A stretch of DNA of 64,000 nucleotides from Legionella spiritensis (GTDB taxonomy: Bacteria > Pseudomonadota > Gammaproteobacteria > Legionellales > Legionellaceae): assembly GCF_900186965.1 (NCBI RefSeq), contig NZ_LT906457.1, positions 522,501 through 586,500 of the forward strand, written 5' to 3'. Positions 9,306 to 18,274 of this stretch are shown here, piece by piece. Both the position numbers and the translations under genes were made by a program. Every line of letters starts with the position of its first letter. The stretch's first letter is position 1. The notes under the pieces were generated by a model that had not been told where the DNA came from, searched no databases, and saw only the letters and a list, made by a program, of their open reading frames with translations.

Positions 9306-10526
9306 GTGCAGAAATCATATGGATACAACCCCGCAGGATCATTGTTGATATGGGGAATTGGTGATATTTATTTTATTCTTGCCGTGATGATTTCAGTGCT
9401 GTTTGCGGTGTTGTCTCCCGATATAAAAACACAGCTTCACTTAAGTAATGTCCAACTGGGACTTCTGGGTTCCGTGTTTTTCCTTTGTTATGGAATCGCC
9501 CAGGTATTTACCGGTCGTTTCTTCGATGTATTTGGTTCCCGATGGACTCTTGGGGTTTCTGCATTGCTTGCTGCCTCGGGATTGGCACTGATGGGGATAA
9601 GTAACAGCTTTTTACTGGCGATGATCTCCAAGGCATTGGCGGGCATGGGGCTTTCCACTTCTTATATTGGCGCAATTTATCTTGCAGACAAGTGGTTTCC
9701 AAACGAACGCTTTGCATTCTTTTCCGGAGTGACCCAGATGTCAGCAAATCTCTTAACAGCGGTCCTGGTGATTATCTTGGCACTGAAAAATTCATTTATG
9801 AATTTCAGGTATTTAATGTTTATTCTTGCTTTTATAATACTCCTGGTTGCCATTTTAATGACGCTTGTTGTTCGTGATCCCTCGAGCAAAAATCCTGCCA
9901 GGCAAGAGACCATAGATTTTTTAAGTGCTTTGCGGCGTTTATTGAAAATAAAACAATATATTCTCGGGTTGTGTTATTTTACTGCAGGCTTCGGTGTTTT
10001 GTTGGCTTTGTCGGATTTATGGAATATTCCTGCCCAAATCGCGTATCGGCATTCCTCTGAAACATCTGCCATGTTAAATGCCATGTTTCCTCTCGGTGCC
10101 GGTACGGGGGCTTTGGTGTCCGGCTGGTTGGCAGATTGGATGAAACGTCCGACGAAAATAGCGCGGTTTTTTATTACAGGCATGATCGTACTGACCGGAC
10201 TCTTGATTTATGGACCGGACTTTTCCACTGCGACGGCATTTATATTACTTTTCGTGCAGGGGTTCTTTTTTGGCGGTGCCGTGCTTGGTTTTCCCATTGT
10301 CAGTCAGTATGTACCTGCCGCTTTAAAGGGTATGGCGTTTGGTTTTATGGCCATGTGTGCTTATTTGCTCAGTGCCGCATTACAGTTGGTGATCGGCTGG
10401 ATTCTAAGCGATGTGCAACTCCCCTTGCGTGCTGCAACGATTAATGATTTTCAAGTGGCGCTGAGTCCCCTTTTTATTGTATTGGTGGCCGGTTGGGTAA
10501 TAAGCATGGGATTACGGGATAAATAA
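9306..10526 (+). CDS. Major facilitator superfamily transporter
   Basis: Inner-membrane secondary transporter with about 12 hydrophobic segments over 406 residues. The loop after helix 2 reads GRFFDVFGSRW, a variant of the MFS GxxxDxxGRR motif, and a similar GWLADWMKRPTK sits in the second half, showing the two-fold structure. The substrate cannot be told from sequence. I place the start at this GTG (or the TTG one codon earlier) because GGAG lies 8-11 bases upstream; a TTG further upstream lacks a ribosome site. It is followed after 21 bases by the deaminase gene. Confidence 0.85.
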   Translation: MQKSYGYNPAGSLLIWGIGDIYFILAVMISVLFAVLSPDIKTQLHLSNVQLGLLGSVFFLCYGIAQVFTGRFFDVFGSRWTLGVSALLAASGLALMGISNSFLLAMISKALAGMGLSTSYIGAIYLADKWFPNERFAFFSGVTQMSANLLTAVLVIILALKNSFMNFRYLMFILAFIILLVAILMTLVVRDPSSKNPARQETIDFLSALRRLLKIKQYILGLCYFTAGFGVLLALSDLWNIPAQIAYRHSSETSAMLNAMFPLGAGTGALVSGWLADWMKRPTKIARFFITGMIVLTGLLIYGPDFSTATAFILLFVQGFFFGGAVLGFPIVSQYVPAALKGMAFGFMAMCAYLLSAALQLVIGWILSDVQLPLRAATINDFQVALSPLFIVLVAGWVISMGLRDK

Positions 10527-10547
10527 AATAGTACAGGGAGTGCATTT

Positions 10548-11144
10548 ATGAATGATACGGAAGTTATAGTCTCTCGATTGCTGGAAGTAACACAGCAGGA
10601 CATAGTGCCCCTAACCCGGGACGGTGTAAGACATGGAAATAAAGTATTTGGTGCGGCTATTTTAAAAAAGGACGATTTATCGCTGGTAATAGCCGGTACA
10701 AATAATGAAATTGAAAATCCACTATGGCACGGTGAAGTGCACACCCTGAAAAAATTCTATGAGCTTCCGGCATCGCAACGGGCAACGCCCAGGGATTGTA
10801 TTTTTTTTGCAACGCATGAACCCTGTCCATTATGTTTGTCCGCTATTACCTGGGGCGGGTATGATAATTTTTATTATCTATTCAGTTATGAAGACTCGCG
10901 TGATTCGTTTAATATTCCCCATGATTTGAATATCCTTAAGGAAGTTTTTAAATGCGATAAAGGCAAGTATGCCCATGAAAACTATTATTGGACATGCCAT
11001 AGCGTGCAGCACATGATAAATGAAAGCACTACTTCCGCTAGGGAGCGGTTTCAATTGCAGTTTGATAAATTGAAGAAAACATATAATGACATGTCTGATG
11101 TTTATCAAAAATCAAAAGGAAATAATGATATCCCGTTGGGATGA
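10548..11144 (+). CDS. Cytidine/deoxycytidylate deaminase-fold protein
   Basis: The zinc-deaminase signature is complete: H61-G-E63 (zinc ligand and proton shuttle) and P-C93-P-L-C96. The fold suggests hydrolytic deamination of a nucleoside, base or related amine; the substrate is not evident. At 198 residues it has about 80 extra C-terminal residues rich in charged and aromatic amino acids beyond the core. A purine-rich ribosome site (AGGGAG) precedes the ATG. Its closeness to the MFS gene suggests co-transcription. It converges with the aconitase gene. Confidence 0.8.
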   Translation: MNDTEVIVSRLLEVTQQDIVPLTRDGVRHGNKVFGAAILKKDDLSLVIAGTNNEIENPLWHGEVHTLKKFYELPASQRATPRDCIFFATHEPCPLCLSAITWGGYDNFYYLFSYEDSRDSFNIPHDLNILKEVFKCDKGKYAHENYYWTCHSVQHMINESTTSARERFQLQFDKLKKTYNDMSDVYQKSKGNNDIPLG

Positions 11145-11233
11145 GTCTCCGGGCATTGTCCCTGCCTCTAAATTTGCGGAACGGGCTGTCTATAGACAAC
11201 CCGGCAATAAAATTAATGGGATGAACCAGCTTC

Positions 11234-13165
11234 CTAAATTGCATTATTGTCGTTTTTAATCCAGTTAATCAAACCACCGCAGGCGACTACTTTTTTCTGA
11301 CGTTTCGACAGGGATTGACATACGGTAATTTTGTTTCCATTCACGGTGACTTCCAGTTCATCTTTTTCTAAAATATCCGGCAGTCCGCTGATTATTACCA
11401 TATCGTTTAATCGAATTCTGTCGTAATCATCCGGGTTTTTAAAAGTCAGTGGCAATATTCCGAAATTAATGAGATTTTGCCAGTGAATCCGGGCAAAACT
11501 TTTGGCAATAACCATACGTAATCCCAGGTATCTTGGGGCCAGTGCCGCGTGTTCCCGGCTGGAACCCTGGCCGTAATTCTCTCCGCCTATGATGACGTGA
11601 CCGTTTTCATGCTTCCTGGCCCGTTTGGTGTAATCCTCATCCACCGGATTATAGGTAAACTCACTGAGCTTTGGAATATTGCTGCGGAAAGGGAGAACTT
11701 TGGCGCCTGCCGGAGATATCTCATCTGTTGAAATATTGTCGCCTACAATAAGTAATACCGGAATATTCAGCGTTTCCTGCAATGATTCAAACTCTGGCAG
11801 TGAGACAATATTGGGGCCTTTTTTTAATTCAATCGCCTTGGCTTCCTCGTCTGGTAAAGGCGACTCGAAACAATCCGGATTGACAATGCGTTTTTGCGGC
11901 AAGGTAATATGAGGATATGGCATTTTTAATGTTCTCGGATCGGTAATGACGCCCGTAAGTGCGGAAGCTGCGGCTGTTTCGGGACTGCAAAGAAATACCT
12001 TGTCCTCCCTGGTTCCGGAACGCCCCGGAAAATTTCTGGGTACCGTTCGCAAGCTGTTTTTATGGGTGGCGGGGGCTTGTCCCATCCCGATACAGCCATT
12101 ACAACCGGCCTGATGCAAGCGGGCGCCGGCATGAATCAGATGGCCAAGATGTTTGTCCCGAACCAACTCTTCCAAAATAGTGCGGGAACTGGGGTTGATA
12201 TCAAAAGACACGCCGGCTTTAATCGTGCGATCCTTGACCATTTCCGCAGCAATCGCATAATCACGATAACCTGGATTGGCGGAAGACCCGATATAAGATT
12301 GATAAATATCTTCTCCGGCAATGTCTGCCACGCGTACTACATTCCCCGGGCTTGTGGGTTTGGCAATCAGGGGTTCCAGAGTGGCGAGGTTAATTTCATC
12401 GTATTGGTCATAGGTCGCATTTTTATCCGCGGTTAATTCCATCCAGTCTTTTTCCCGTCCCAGGCTTTTTAAAAATTCACGGGTTATGTCGTCAGAAGGA
12501 AACACGGTGGTGGTCGCGCCCAACTCGGTTCCCATATTGGCAATGACGTGGCGATCCATGGCCGATAAATTCTGTAAACCGTCGCCATAGTACTCAATGA
12601 TATAGCCGACGCCTCCTTTCACGTCATAGCGGCGCAGCATTTCTAAAATGACGTCCTTGGCGCTGACCCAGTCGGGTAGTTTCCCCGTTAGCTTCACACC
12701 CAGAATTTTGGGCATTTTTATATACAGGGGGTAGCCTGCGATGGCCATGGCCACTTCCAGACCGCCTGAACCAATGGCAATCATCCCCAGGGAGCCGGCG
12801 GCGCAGGTATGGCTGTCTGAGCCGGTCAGTGTTTTACCCGGTTTGCCGAAATTCTGCATATGAACCGCGTGACTGATACCGTTGCCCGGACGGCTGAAAT
12901 AAAGGCCGAATCGTTTGGCCGCACTTTCCAGAAACAAATGATCATCCGGGTTTTTATTGTCTTCCTGGATTAAATTATGATCAACGTATTGTACGGAAAT
13001 TTCCGCTTGCGTCCGCTTTAGCCCCATGGCTTCCAACTCCAGCATGACCATGGTTCCAGTCGCGTCCTGACAGAGGGTCTGATCCATCCTCAGGGCAATT
13101 TCAGTTCCGGCCTTCATGTCGCCTTCCACGAGATGAGAGCGGAGTATTTTTTCGCTGACGTTCAT
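11234..13165 (-). CDS. Aconitate hydratase, Aquifex-type (short) form
   Basis: [4Fe-4S] enzyme interconverting citrate and isocitrate, or a close homologue. Cluster cysteines are visible in GSDSHTCAAGS and in HQAGCNGCIGMG. The swivel-domain active-site loop is GGENYGQGSSREHAALAPR. At 643 residues it is much shorter than the roughly 890-residue AcnA and fits the TIGR01342-type family. GAGGT lies 5 bases before the ATG. A related hydro-lyase role (isopropylmalate or homoaconitate class) is possible but less likely given the single-chain architecture. Confidence 0.88.
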   Translation of the reverse strand: MNVSEKILRSHLVEGDMKAGTEIALRMDQTLCQDATGTMVMLELEAMGLKRTQAEISVQYVDHNLIQEDNKNPDDHLFLESAAKRFGLYFSRPGNGISHAVHMQNFGKPGKTLTGSDSHTCAAGSLGMIAIGSGGLEVAMAIAGYPLYIKMPKILGVKLTGKLPDWVSAKDVILEMLRRYDVKGGVGYIIEYYGDGLQNLSAMDRHVIANMGTELGATTTVFPSDDITREFLKSLGREKDWMELTADKNATYDQYDEINLATLEPLIAKPTSPGNVVRVADIAGEDIYQSYIGSSANPGYRDYAIAAEMVKDRTIKAGVSFDINPSSRTILEELVRDKHLGHLIHAGARLHQAGCNGCIGMGQAPATHKNSLRTVPRNFPGRSGTREDKVFLCSPETAAASALTGVITDPRTLKMPYPHITLPQKRIVNPDCFESPLPDEEAKAIELKKGPNIVSLPEFESLQETLNIPVLLIVGDNISTDEISPAGAKVLPFRSNIPKLSEFTYNPVDEDYTKRARKHENGHVIIGGENYGQGSSREHAALAPRYLGLRMVIAKSFARIHWQNLINFGILPLTFKNPDDYDRIRLNDMVIISGLPDILEKDELEVTVNGNKITVCQSLSKRQKKVVACGGLINWIKNDNNAI

Positions 13166-13338
13166 GGGGCACCTCGCTTATGTTCCATTTCAAGCTGATA
13201 TAACTAAGTATAGCTTTTTGTGTAACACCGTTTTTTCTCATGCGCTATCCGATGTCGCGCAGGGTGTATCGTAATGGAATTTTATTGCAAGCGCCTGGTC
13301 TATAATGAAATTAGAGGACAATGATATGGGAGAAGGCG

Positions 13339-13620
13339 ATGACGAATAGCAGATTAAGCCCGCTGGCGTTGGGATTGGCATTGGGAGTGATATGGGGTGT
13401 ATCCATTCTTCTGATGGGAGTGATCGCATCTTTTTACACGTATGGTCGGGCATTTGTAACTGCGGTCGGGGTCTTGTACATTGGCTATGAACCTACGATA
13501 TTGGGCAGTATCATAGGCGGGATTATTGGTTTTATCGACGCGTTTATAGGCGGTGTTATTCTTGCCTGGCTTTATAATGTGTTCGCCGGTTGTTCCTGCA
13601 AGAAAACCGAAAAAAAATAA
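13339..13620 (+). CDS. Small two-helix membrane protein (often annotated 'bacteriophage holin')
   Basis: A 93-residue protein with an N-terminal membrane helix (LALGLALGVIWGVSILLMGV) and a glycine-rich second helical stretch (GSIIGGIIGFIDAFIGGVIL), ending CSCKKTEKK. This pattern (PLALGLA..GVIWG...YIGYEPT..GSIIG..GFIDAF) matches a family common in Legionella that databases tend to call bacteriophage holin. No phage genes surround it, so a lytic role is doubtful. The start is chosen for the GGGAG six bases upstream; an ATG six codons earlier is an alternative. Confidence 0.7.
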   Translation: MTNSRLSPLALGLALGVIWGVSILLMGVIASFYTYGRAFVTAVGVLYIGYEPTILGSIIGGIIGFIDAFIGGVILAWLYNVFAGCSCKKTEKK

Positions 13621-13652
13621 TCGGATAGCACTATTGTACGGGACAAACCATG

Positions 13653-13743
13653 ATTTCGTCCTTCCCGCGAAGGCGGGAAGCCATTTCTAATCAAACCGCG
13701 GCGTTATCTCTGACAAGGGTTCCCGCTTTTGCGGGAAGGACAA
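13653..13743. repeat. CCCGCGAAGGCGGG repeat between convergent genes, overlapping the pncA 3' end
   Basis: Inverted arms GTCCTTCCCGCGAAGGCGGG and CCCGCTTTTGCGGGAAGGAC frame about 45 bases; each arm is itself a hairpin. A relative with the same arm sequence (CCCGCGAAGGCGGG) is at 61819-61900. It probably acts as a bidirectional terminator, and it supplies the last codons of pncA. Confidence 0.65.
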
Positions 13744-14343
13744 TTCCCGGCTTTTAATCATACCAACCCCTTTTGACGTCAATTCCTTTTTAATGCGGTT
13801 GAAATTTTCTTCCACAAGCGCACGGGTGGCGTCTTCAATTAAATAACAGGTAAATCCTTCGGCCACAGCGTCTTTTATCGTGAAATAAACGCAAATATCC
13901 GCGCACAAGCCACAAAAATAAAGTTCGGATGCGCCTTTGTCACGGAGATAGCCTGCCAGCCCGGTATTTTTCTGATGCTGATTGTCATAAAAACCACTGT
14001 AACTGTCTATTTCAGGGTTGGTTCCCTTACGGAAAATGGCTTCAACCATCAGGGTGTTCAGGCGATGATGAAATTGAGCGCCCACGGAGCCCTGCACACA
14101 GTGATCAGGCCAGAGTGTTTGTTCCTGTCCACCCAGCATGATTTTGTCAAAGGGTTTTGTGCCGGGATGGTTTGAGGCAAAGCTGAGATGATGTTGCGGG
14201 TGCCAGTCCTGAGTGGCGACAACCAGATCAAATTGGCATTGAATATCATTAATGACCGGAATGATGGTGTTACCATCCGGTACTTCCAGAGCACCGGACG
14301 GCATGAAATCATTTTGCACATCGACGATAATTAAAGTCTTCAT
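13687..14343 (-). CDS. pncA: Nicotinamidase
   Basis: Hydrolyses nicotinamide to nicotinate and ammonia in NAD salvage. The isochorismatase-fold catalytic triad is D8 (VDVQNDF), K106 (FRKG) and C151 (CGLCADICV); metal ligands are D46 and H48 (TQDWHP) and probably H81. Its product feeds the upstream pncB enzyme, whose stop overlaps this start by 4 bases (ATGA), so the two are translationally coupled. The last 15 or so residues (SFPQKREPLSEITPRFD) are encoded by a palindromic repeat and are probably an acquired tail; the core length is normal. Confidence 0.93.
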   Translation of the reverse strand: MKTLIIVDVQNDFMPSGALEVPDGNTIIPVINDIQCQFDLVVATQDWHPQHHLSFASNHPGTKPFDKIMLGGQEQTLWPDHCVQGSVGAQFHHRLNTLMVEAIFRKGTNPEIDSYSGFYDNQHQKNTGLAGYLRDKGASELYFCGLCADICVYFTIKDAVAEGFTCYLIEDATRALVEENFNRIKKELTSKGVGMIKSRELSFPQKREPLSEITPRFD

Positions 14344-15752
14344 GGATTTTGTCCCTGATGCTCACCAATCAGTTGGTCGCGTTGGGCTTTAAGCTTGCTG
14401 CTTATGCCGACTTTATAGAGATGGGGATTAATAAAACGCTGGTATTCCAGAGGCAATTTCGCTAAACGCTCCTGGCTGTAGCGTGCTATCTCACCGAGGG
14501 TTTGAGGAGACGATAATCGCTTGCCATGCTCCATGACTTTGTGCAGCAACGGTTCTTTGGCAAAATGTTTGATGGTGAGTGATTTTGAGGCTTCGAAAGG
14601 GTGGGCCATCAGTTCCACGTCGTCTTCCGTCCGTAATGTAATGGCGTCGGCACCCTGGAAATTTCCATCGCCATCGAGAATTCGGTATACCTGTTTTTGA
14701 TAGGGAATAGTAATTTTGGTTGCGGTGTCGGATAATTTGATGCGTGGTTTGCCATGGGCGAATGCCAGTTTGTAAACACCATCCAGCGCGGCGTCAGGCG
14801 CGCCGATGGCCAGATTGGTTCCCACTCCGAATGAATCGATGGGCGCCTGTTGCTCCAGCAGATTCTTGATGACGTATTCGTCCAACTGATTTGAGACGGT
14901 AATGGTCACGTCCTGCAAATTGGCTTCGTCCAGCATGTATCGGGCTTTTTTGGCCAGCCAGGCCAGATCGCCGCTATCCAGACGGATGCCTTTCAGCTTG
15001 TGGCCGCGGCTTTGCATTTCCCGGGCTATTTTTATCGCGTTAGGTACGCCGCTTGCCAGGGTGTTATAAGTATCTACCAGTAACACGCAATTATCCGGCC
15101 AGCATTTTGCAAAATCACGGAAAGCCTGTAATTCGCTGTCGTAGCTTTGTACAAAGGAATGGGCCATGGTGCCCGAGATAGGAATGGCAAAATCCCGACC
15201 GGCACGAACGTTACTTGTACTATCGAAGCCGCCGATTATGGCGGCTCGGCTGGCGTAGTATCCCCCGGGACCCTGTGCCCTGCGTAACCCGAAATCAATG
15301 AGTTTCCGCGTTCCGGCCACTTGCCGTATTCGGCTGGCTTTGGTTGCTACAAGCGTTTGAAAATTCAGAACATTTAACAAAACAGTCTCAATCAGCTGGG
15401 CTTCTATGATATTCGCCTCAATGGTGACAATCGGTCGGGTAGGAAAAATGACGTCGCCCTCCCGGGAGGCGTAAACAGTGCCCTGGAATTTAAACTGTTG
15501 CAGATAATTAATAAAATCAGGGTGCATGTTTTGCTGCCGCAAAAAAGCGAGGTCGCGGTCATCAAAGCGAAGCGTTTCCAGAATGCTCAGCACGTCTTCC
15601 AGCCCGGCAAAGACGGCATAACCTCCGTTAAAAGGCAGGGCACGGAAAAAATAATCAAACACAGCGTTGCTGTTTTGATAACCGTTCAAAAAATAAACCT
15701 GAGCCATAGTCAGTTGGTATTGATCGGTATAAGTGCCCGTAAAATTAATCAT
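14340..15752 (-). CDS. pncB: Nicotinate phosphoribosyltransferase
   Basis: Converts nicotinate and PRPP to nicotinate mononucleotide in NAD salvage. The 470 residues show family landmarks: the N-terminal TDQYQLTMAQVYF, the FDSTSNVRAG/GTMAHSFVQ region with the substrate-binding loops, and the DSGDLAWLAKKAR block. CAGGT lies 5-6 bases before the ATG. It is the first gene of a two-gene operon with pncA, so nicotinamide can be carried to NaMN by the products of this operon alone. Confidence 0.93.
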   Translation of the reverse strand: MINFTGTYTDQYQLTMAQVYFLNGYQNSNAVFDYFFRALPFNGGYAVFAGLEDVLSILETLRFDDRDLAFLRQQNMHPDFINYLQQFKFQGTVYASREGDVIFPTRPIVTIEANIIEAQLIETVLLNVLNFQTLVATKASRIRQVAGTRKLIDFGLRRAQGPGGYYASRAAIIGGFDSTSNVRAGRDFAIPISGTMAHSFVQSYDSELQAFRDFAKCWPDNCVLLVDTYNTLASGVPNAIKIAREMQSRGHKLKGIRLDSGDLAWLAKKARYMLDEANLQDVTITVSNQLDEYVIKNLLEQQAPIDSFGVGTNLAIGAPDAALDGVYKLAFAHGKPRIKLSDTATKITIPYQKQVYRILDGDGNFQGADAITLRTEDDVELMAHPFEASKSLTIKHFAKEPLLHKVMEHGKRLSSPQTLGEIARYSQERLAKLPLEYQRFINPHLYKVGISSKLKAQRDQLIGEHQGQNP

Positions 15753-15871
15753 AGTTTACCTGTGTAACTCGTCTTTGATGGTCTGGGCTTATTGTAAGAG
15801 TTTTTCTGCCAAACACCATAAGAATGAAATATTTCATATAATTTGATAGAGGTTTTTTTAAAGCTTAGAGC

Positions 15872-16093
15872 ATGGGGATCCTTTCATCAAACAAACCCAT
15901 GGTTTCCGCGCTCCAGGGCACGTGCAATAACATCACGTTTGGTAATGAGCGTTATCAGTATTATGAAACGATATGCGGCGGAGCGGGAGCCGGGCCGGAA
16001 TTTGATGGCGCACCAGGACTTACCGGACGCAATGCCGTGCAACGCGCGGATGGTTGCGTTGAAGAGCTGGGCGGATGTGCGCAAACAGAATGA
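15872..16093 (+). pseudogene. Remnant of hydantoinase B / 5-oxoprolinase (HyuB) gene
   Basis: The frame reads [20 protein letters not shown] followed by [15 protein letters not shown], closely resembling the strongly conserved HyuB/5-oxoprolinase block ([33 protein letters not shown]). Only about 45 of the roughly 500+ residues are recognisable, homology fades on both sides, and the fragment stops at a single end of the hairpin element (16083-16105). This is a decayed gene left in the 414-base gap between pncB and the SMP-30 gene. The short frame may still be open but is not expected to make a working enzyme. Confidence 0.7.
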
Positions 16094-16105
16094 GGACACG
16101 TCCTA
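16083..16105. repeat. Solo end of the 165-bp hairpin element
   Basis: AAACAGAATGAGGACACG followed by TCCTA matches the right end of the element at 2411-2576. No partner end is visible nearby. It abuts the HyuB remnant. Confidence 0.75.
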
Positions 16106-16166
16106 ATTGGAGTTACAAAAAAAGAAATGTTACTTTTAAATAAATTCCCGGTTACAAGGCTCGGAA

Positions 16167-17063
16167 ATGGACGTTCATAATACCGAAATCTTTCTTAGAG
16201 GGTTCGCTTTCCCGGAAGCCGCACGCTGGCATGATTCCGCGCTGTGGTTTTGTGATATATGGGGAAAAAAAATATATCAGATAACCCCCGATGGTCAGGT
16301 AAAGCGTTGCTTGGATACGGATGGGGAGCCGGCCGGCCTTGCCTGGCTAAAGGATGGCACCATGCTGGTGACGTCCTTGTTTGAGCGTCAGCTGCTGGCG
16401 CTTTCCCATGATCGGTTGCACTTGTTTTGTGATTTAAGTGACCTTGCAAGGCCCGGGTATTGCCATGACATGACCGTAAACGGCAACGATACGATTTATC
16501 TTAGCAATTCCGGTTTTTATCCCGCACCCGGCGTGACTCCCGTCACATCGAACGTGATTGCCTTCAACGCCGGGGACAAACCGTATATTGCTGCGAGAGA
16601 CATCGGTTATCCTAACGGTATTGTCGTCAACGACCAACAGCAATTGCTGGTTGCTGAAACCTTTGCGGCCAATATTTTGTCTTTTGATATCGACTCGGAC
16701 GGCAGCCTGAATAACCGCCGTAACTGGGCTTCTTTTGATGACATCGGTTTTAAGGTGGAATTTGACGAGCAAGGCGTTCCCCGCGATTTAAGCCGTCATA
16801 CCCCCGATGGCATGTGTCTTGATAACCAGGGTCGTCTCTGGGTAGCCTCGCCGGCGAGGCAACAGGTGGTATGCGTGGCTAAAGGCGGTGACATTCAAGC
16901 GGTTGTCCATACCAATGCGTTGCCTTTCGATTGTGTCTGGGGCGGTGTGGAAGGTAATGTTCTATATATTATGACCACACGGGCCGAGCAAGGACAAAAG
17001 ACAGGAATGATTGAACAATACATCAGTTCCGAGCGAATGATCAGGCATCGGTCATCTGCCTGA
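16167..17063 (+). CDS. SMP-30/gluconolactonase-family protein
   Basis: Six-bladed beta-propeller lactonase family, soluble, likely binding one divalent metal. The expected ligands are in place: the glutamate in FPEAARW, the asparagine in GYPNGIVV, and the aspartate in PDGMCLD. A sugar lactone or similar ester is the probable substrate, not determinable from sequence. At 298 residues it has the usual family length. Its 3' end overlaps the convergent MscS gene by 23 bases. No sugar-pathway genes are adjacent. Confidence 0.85.
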   Translation: MDVHNTEIFLRGFAFPEAARWHDSALWFCDIWGKKIYQITPDGQVKRCLDTDGEPAGLAWLKDGTMLVTSLFERQLLALSHDRLHLFCDLSDLARPGYCHDMTVNGNDTIYLSNSGFYPAPGVTPVTSNVIAFNAGDKPYIAARDIGYPNGIVVNDQQQLLVAETFAANILSFDIDSDGSLNNRRNWASFDDIGFKVEFDEQGVPRDLSRHTPDGMCLDNQGRLWVASPARQQVVCVAKGGDIQAVVHTNALPFDCVWGGVEGNVLYIMTTRAEQGQKTGMIEQYISSERMIRHRSSA

Positions 17064-18129
17064 TTTGTTCGTTTTGCAGATGCAACGTCTGGGTCGGAAA
17101 GGCACATTCGGCTTCGTTGGCGGCGATAATTCGCAGGATTTTCATAAACACGTCATGTTGTACGGCCTGAAAATGGACCCAGTTGGTTGTTTTGGTAAAC
17201 GTGTAAACCATGAAATTTAAAGACGAGGGGCCAAACTCGACAAAATTGACGATAAGCGTTTGTCGGGTGTCTATTTCCGGATGCTCCTGCAACATATGCC
17301 GCACTTGATTGGTGATAGCATCCATTTTATCGGCATCCTGATAACGAATGGCGATATTGGTTTTGATACGCCGGTTCAGCATACGGGACGCATTTTCCAC
17401 ACTGATGGTTAAAAAAAGCCCATTGGGAACGTACAAAGGCCTTTTATCAAACGTACGGATCCGGGTGACACGCCATCCGATGTATTCCACCGTTCCCTCG
17501 ATTTGCTTGTCGGGGGAGCGGATCCAGTCACCAACCTTAAACGGGCGATCCATGTAAATCACCAGCCCTCCGAAGAAATTGGCCAGTAAATCCCTGGAGG
17601 CAAAGGCTACAGCGGCTCCGCCAATACCGCCGAAAGCCAGTAGTCCTGAAATAGGTAATCCGAAACACTGCAGAGTGATCAATATACTGATAACAGCCAC
17701 CACAATGGTTGCAAGCTGGCTGACGGCATGGATCATGGTTTTGTCCACTTCCTTGCTGTTCTCAACGCAAGAGCGGATATAGAGTGTTTCCAGATTGCGA
17801 ATGAAACGAATGGCGGCCCAGCTGATGGCAAAGGCAATCCCCAGTTTTTTGCCTTGCGACAAATAACGCAGCGCGGTGGCATTGGGATAAATAGATAAGG
17901 GTATGCCTGCGGCGCTGAATATTCCGAGAAGCCAGATCAGAATGGCCCCCGGCGTTTTAATTGCTTTTAACAGGGCTTCATCGTAAATAATCCTCGTTTT
18001 TTCCGCTTTGATAGTCAGGCGATTGAGAACGCGTGATCCGAGGGCATGGATTAATGCCGTTATGAGAAGCAACCCGCTTAAATGAAAAACCCAGACGTGT
18101 TGCTGGAATAATTGATAGACCCCAGTCAT
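17041..18129 (-). CDS. MscS-family mechanosensitive channel
   Basis: Small-conductance mechanosensitive channel that releases solutes on hypo-osmotic shock. About four to five membrane helices occupy residues 10-175. The pore-lining helix is the Ala/Gly-rich segment LLAFGGIGGAAVAFASRDLL, followed by the beta domain (DRPFKVGDWI, GWRVTRIRTFD) and a cytoplasmic C-terminal part. The 362 residues exceed E. coli MscS and fit a YbdG-like subfamily. Its end overlaps the convergent SMP-30 gene. Confidence 0.88.
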   Translation of the reverse strand: MTGVYQLFQQHVWVFHLSGLLLITALIHALGSRVLNRLTIKAEKTRIIYDEALLKAIKTPGAILIWLLGIFSAAGIPLSIYPNATALRYLSQGKKLGIAFAISWAAIRFIRNLETLYIRSCVENSKEVDKTMIHAVSQLATIVVAVISILITLQCFGLPISGLLAFGGIGGAAVAFASRDLLANFFGGLVIYMDRPFKVGDWIRSPDKQIEGTVEYIGWRVTRIRTFDKRPLYVPNGLFLTISVENASRMLNRRIKTNIAIRYQDADKMDAITNQVRHMLQEHPEIDTRQTLIVNFVEFGPSSLNFMVYTFTKTTNWVHFQAVQHDVFMKILRIIAANEAECAFPTQTLHLQNEQIRQMTDA

Positions 18130-18248
18130 GCAGAAAAAACCATATTTACTAACGATAGAACGAGGATCATACCTTATTTGCCGGGCGGGACAAAATATCT
18201 ACCAATATGGCCCGGGTTTCTTGTGCTTATCTTACCCAAAAATTGGCA

Positions 18249-18274
18249 GGTTGGGTTGTCCATTTGTCAACCTG
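18249..18274 (-). terminator. Hairpin at the end of the arginine operon
   Basis: AGGTTG / CAACCT arms with partly paired interior overlap the argF stop codon; on the minus strand they are followed by CCAATTTTTGGG. A likely terminator of the art-arg operon, though the stem is imperfect. Confidence 0.4.

Noticed and set aside
15843-16106. An alternative 87-codon frame over the HyuB remnant
   Set aside because: Only the neighbouring frame shows the HyuB motif; this one has no recognisable features.
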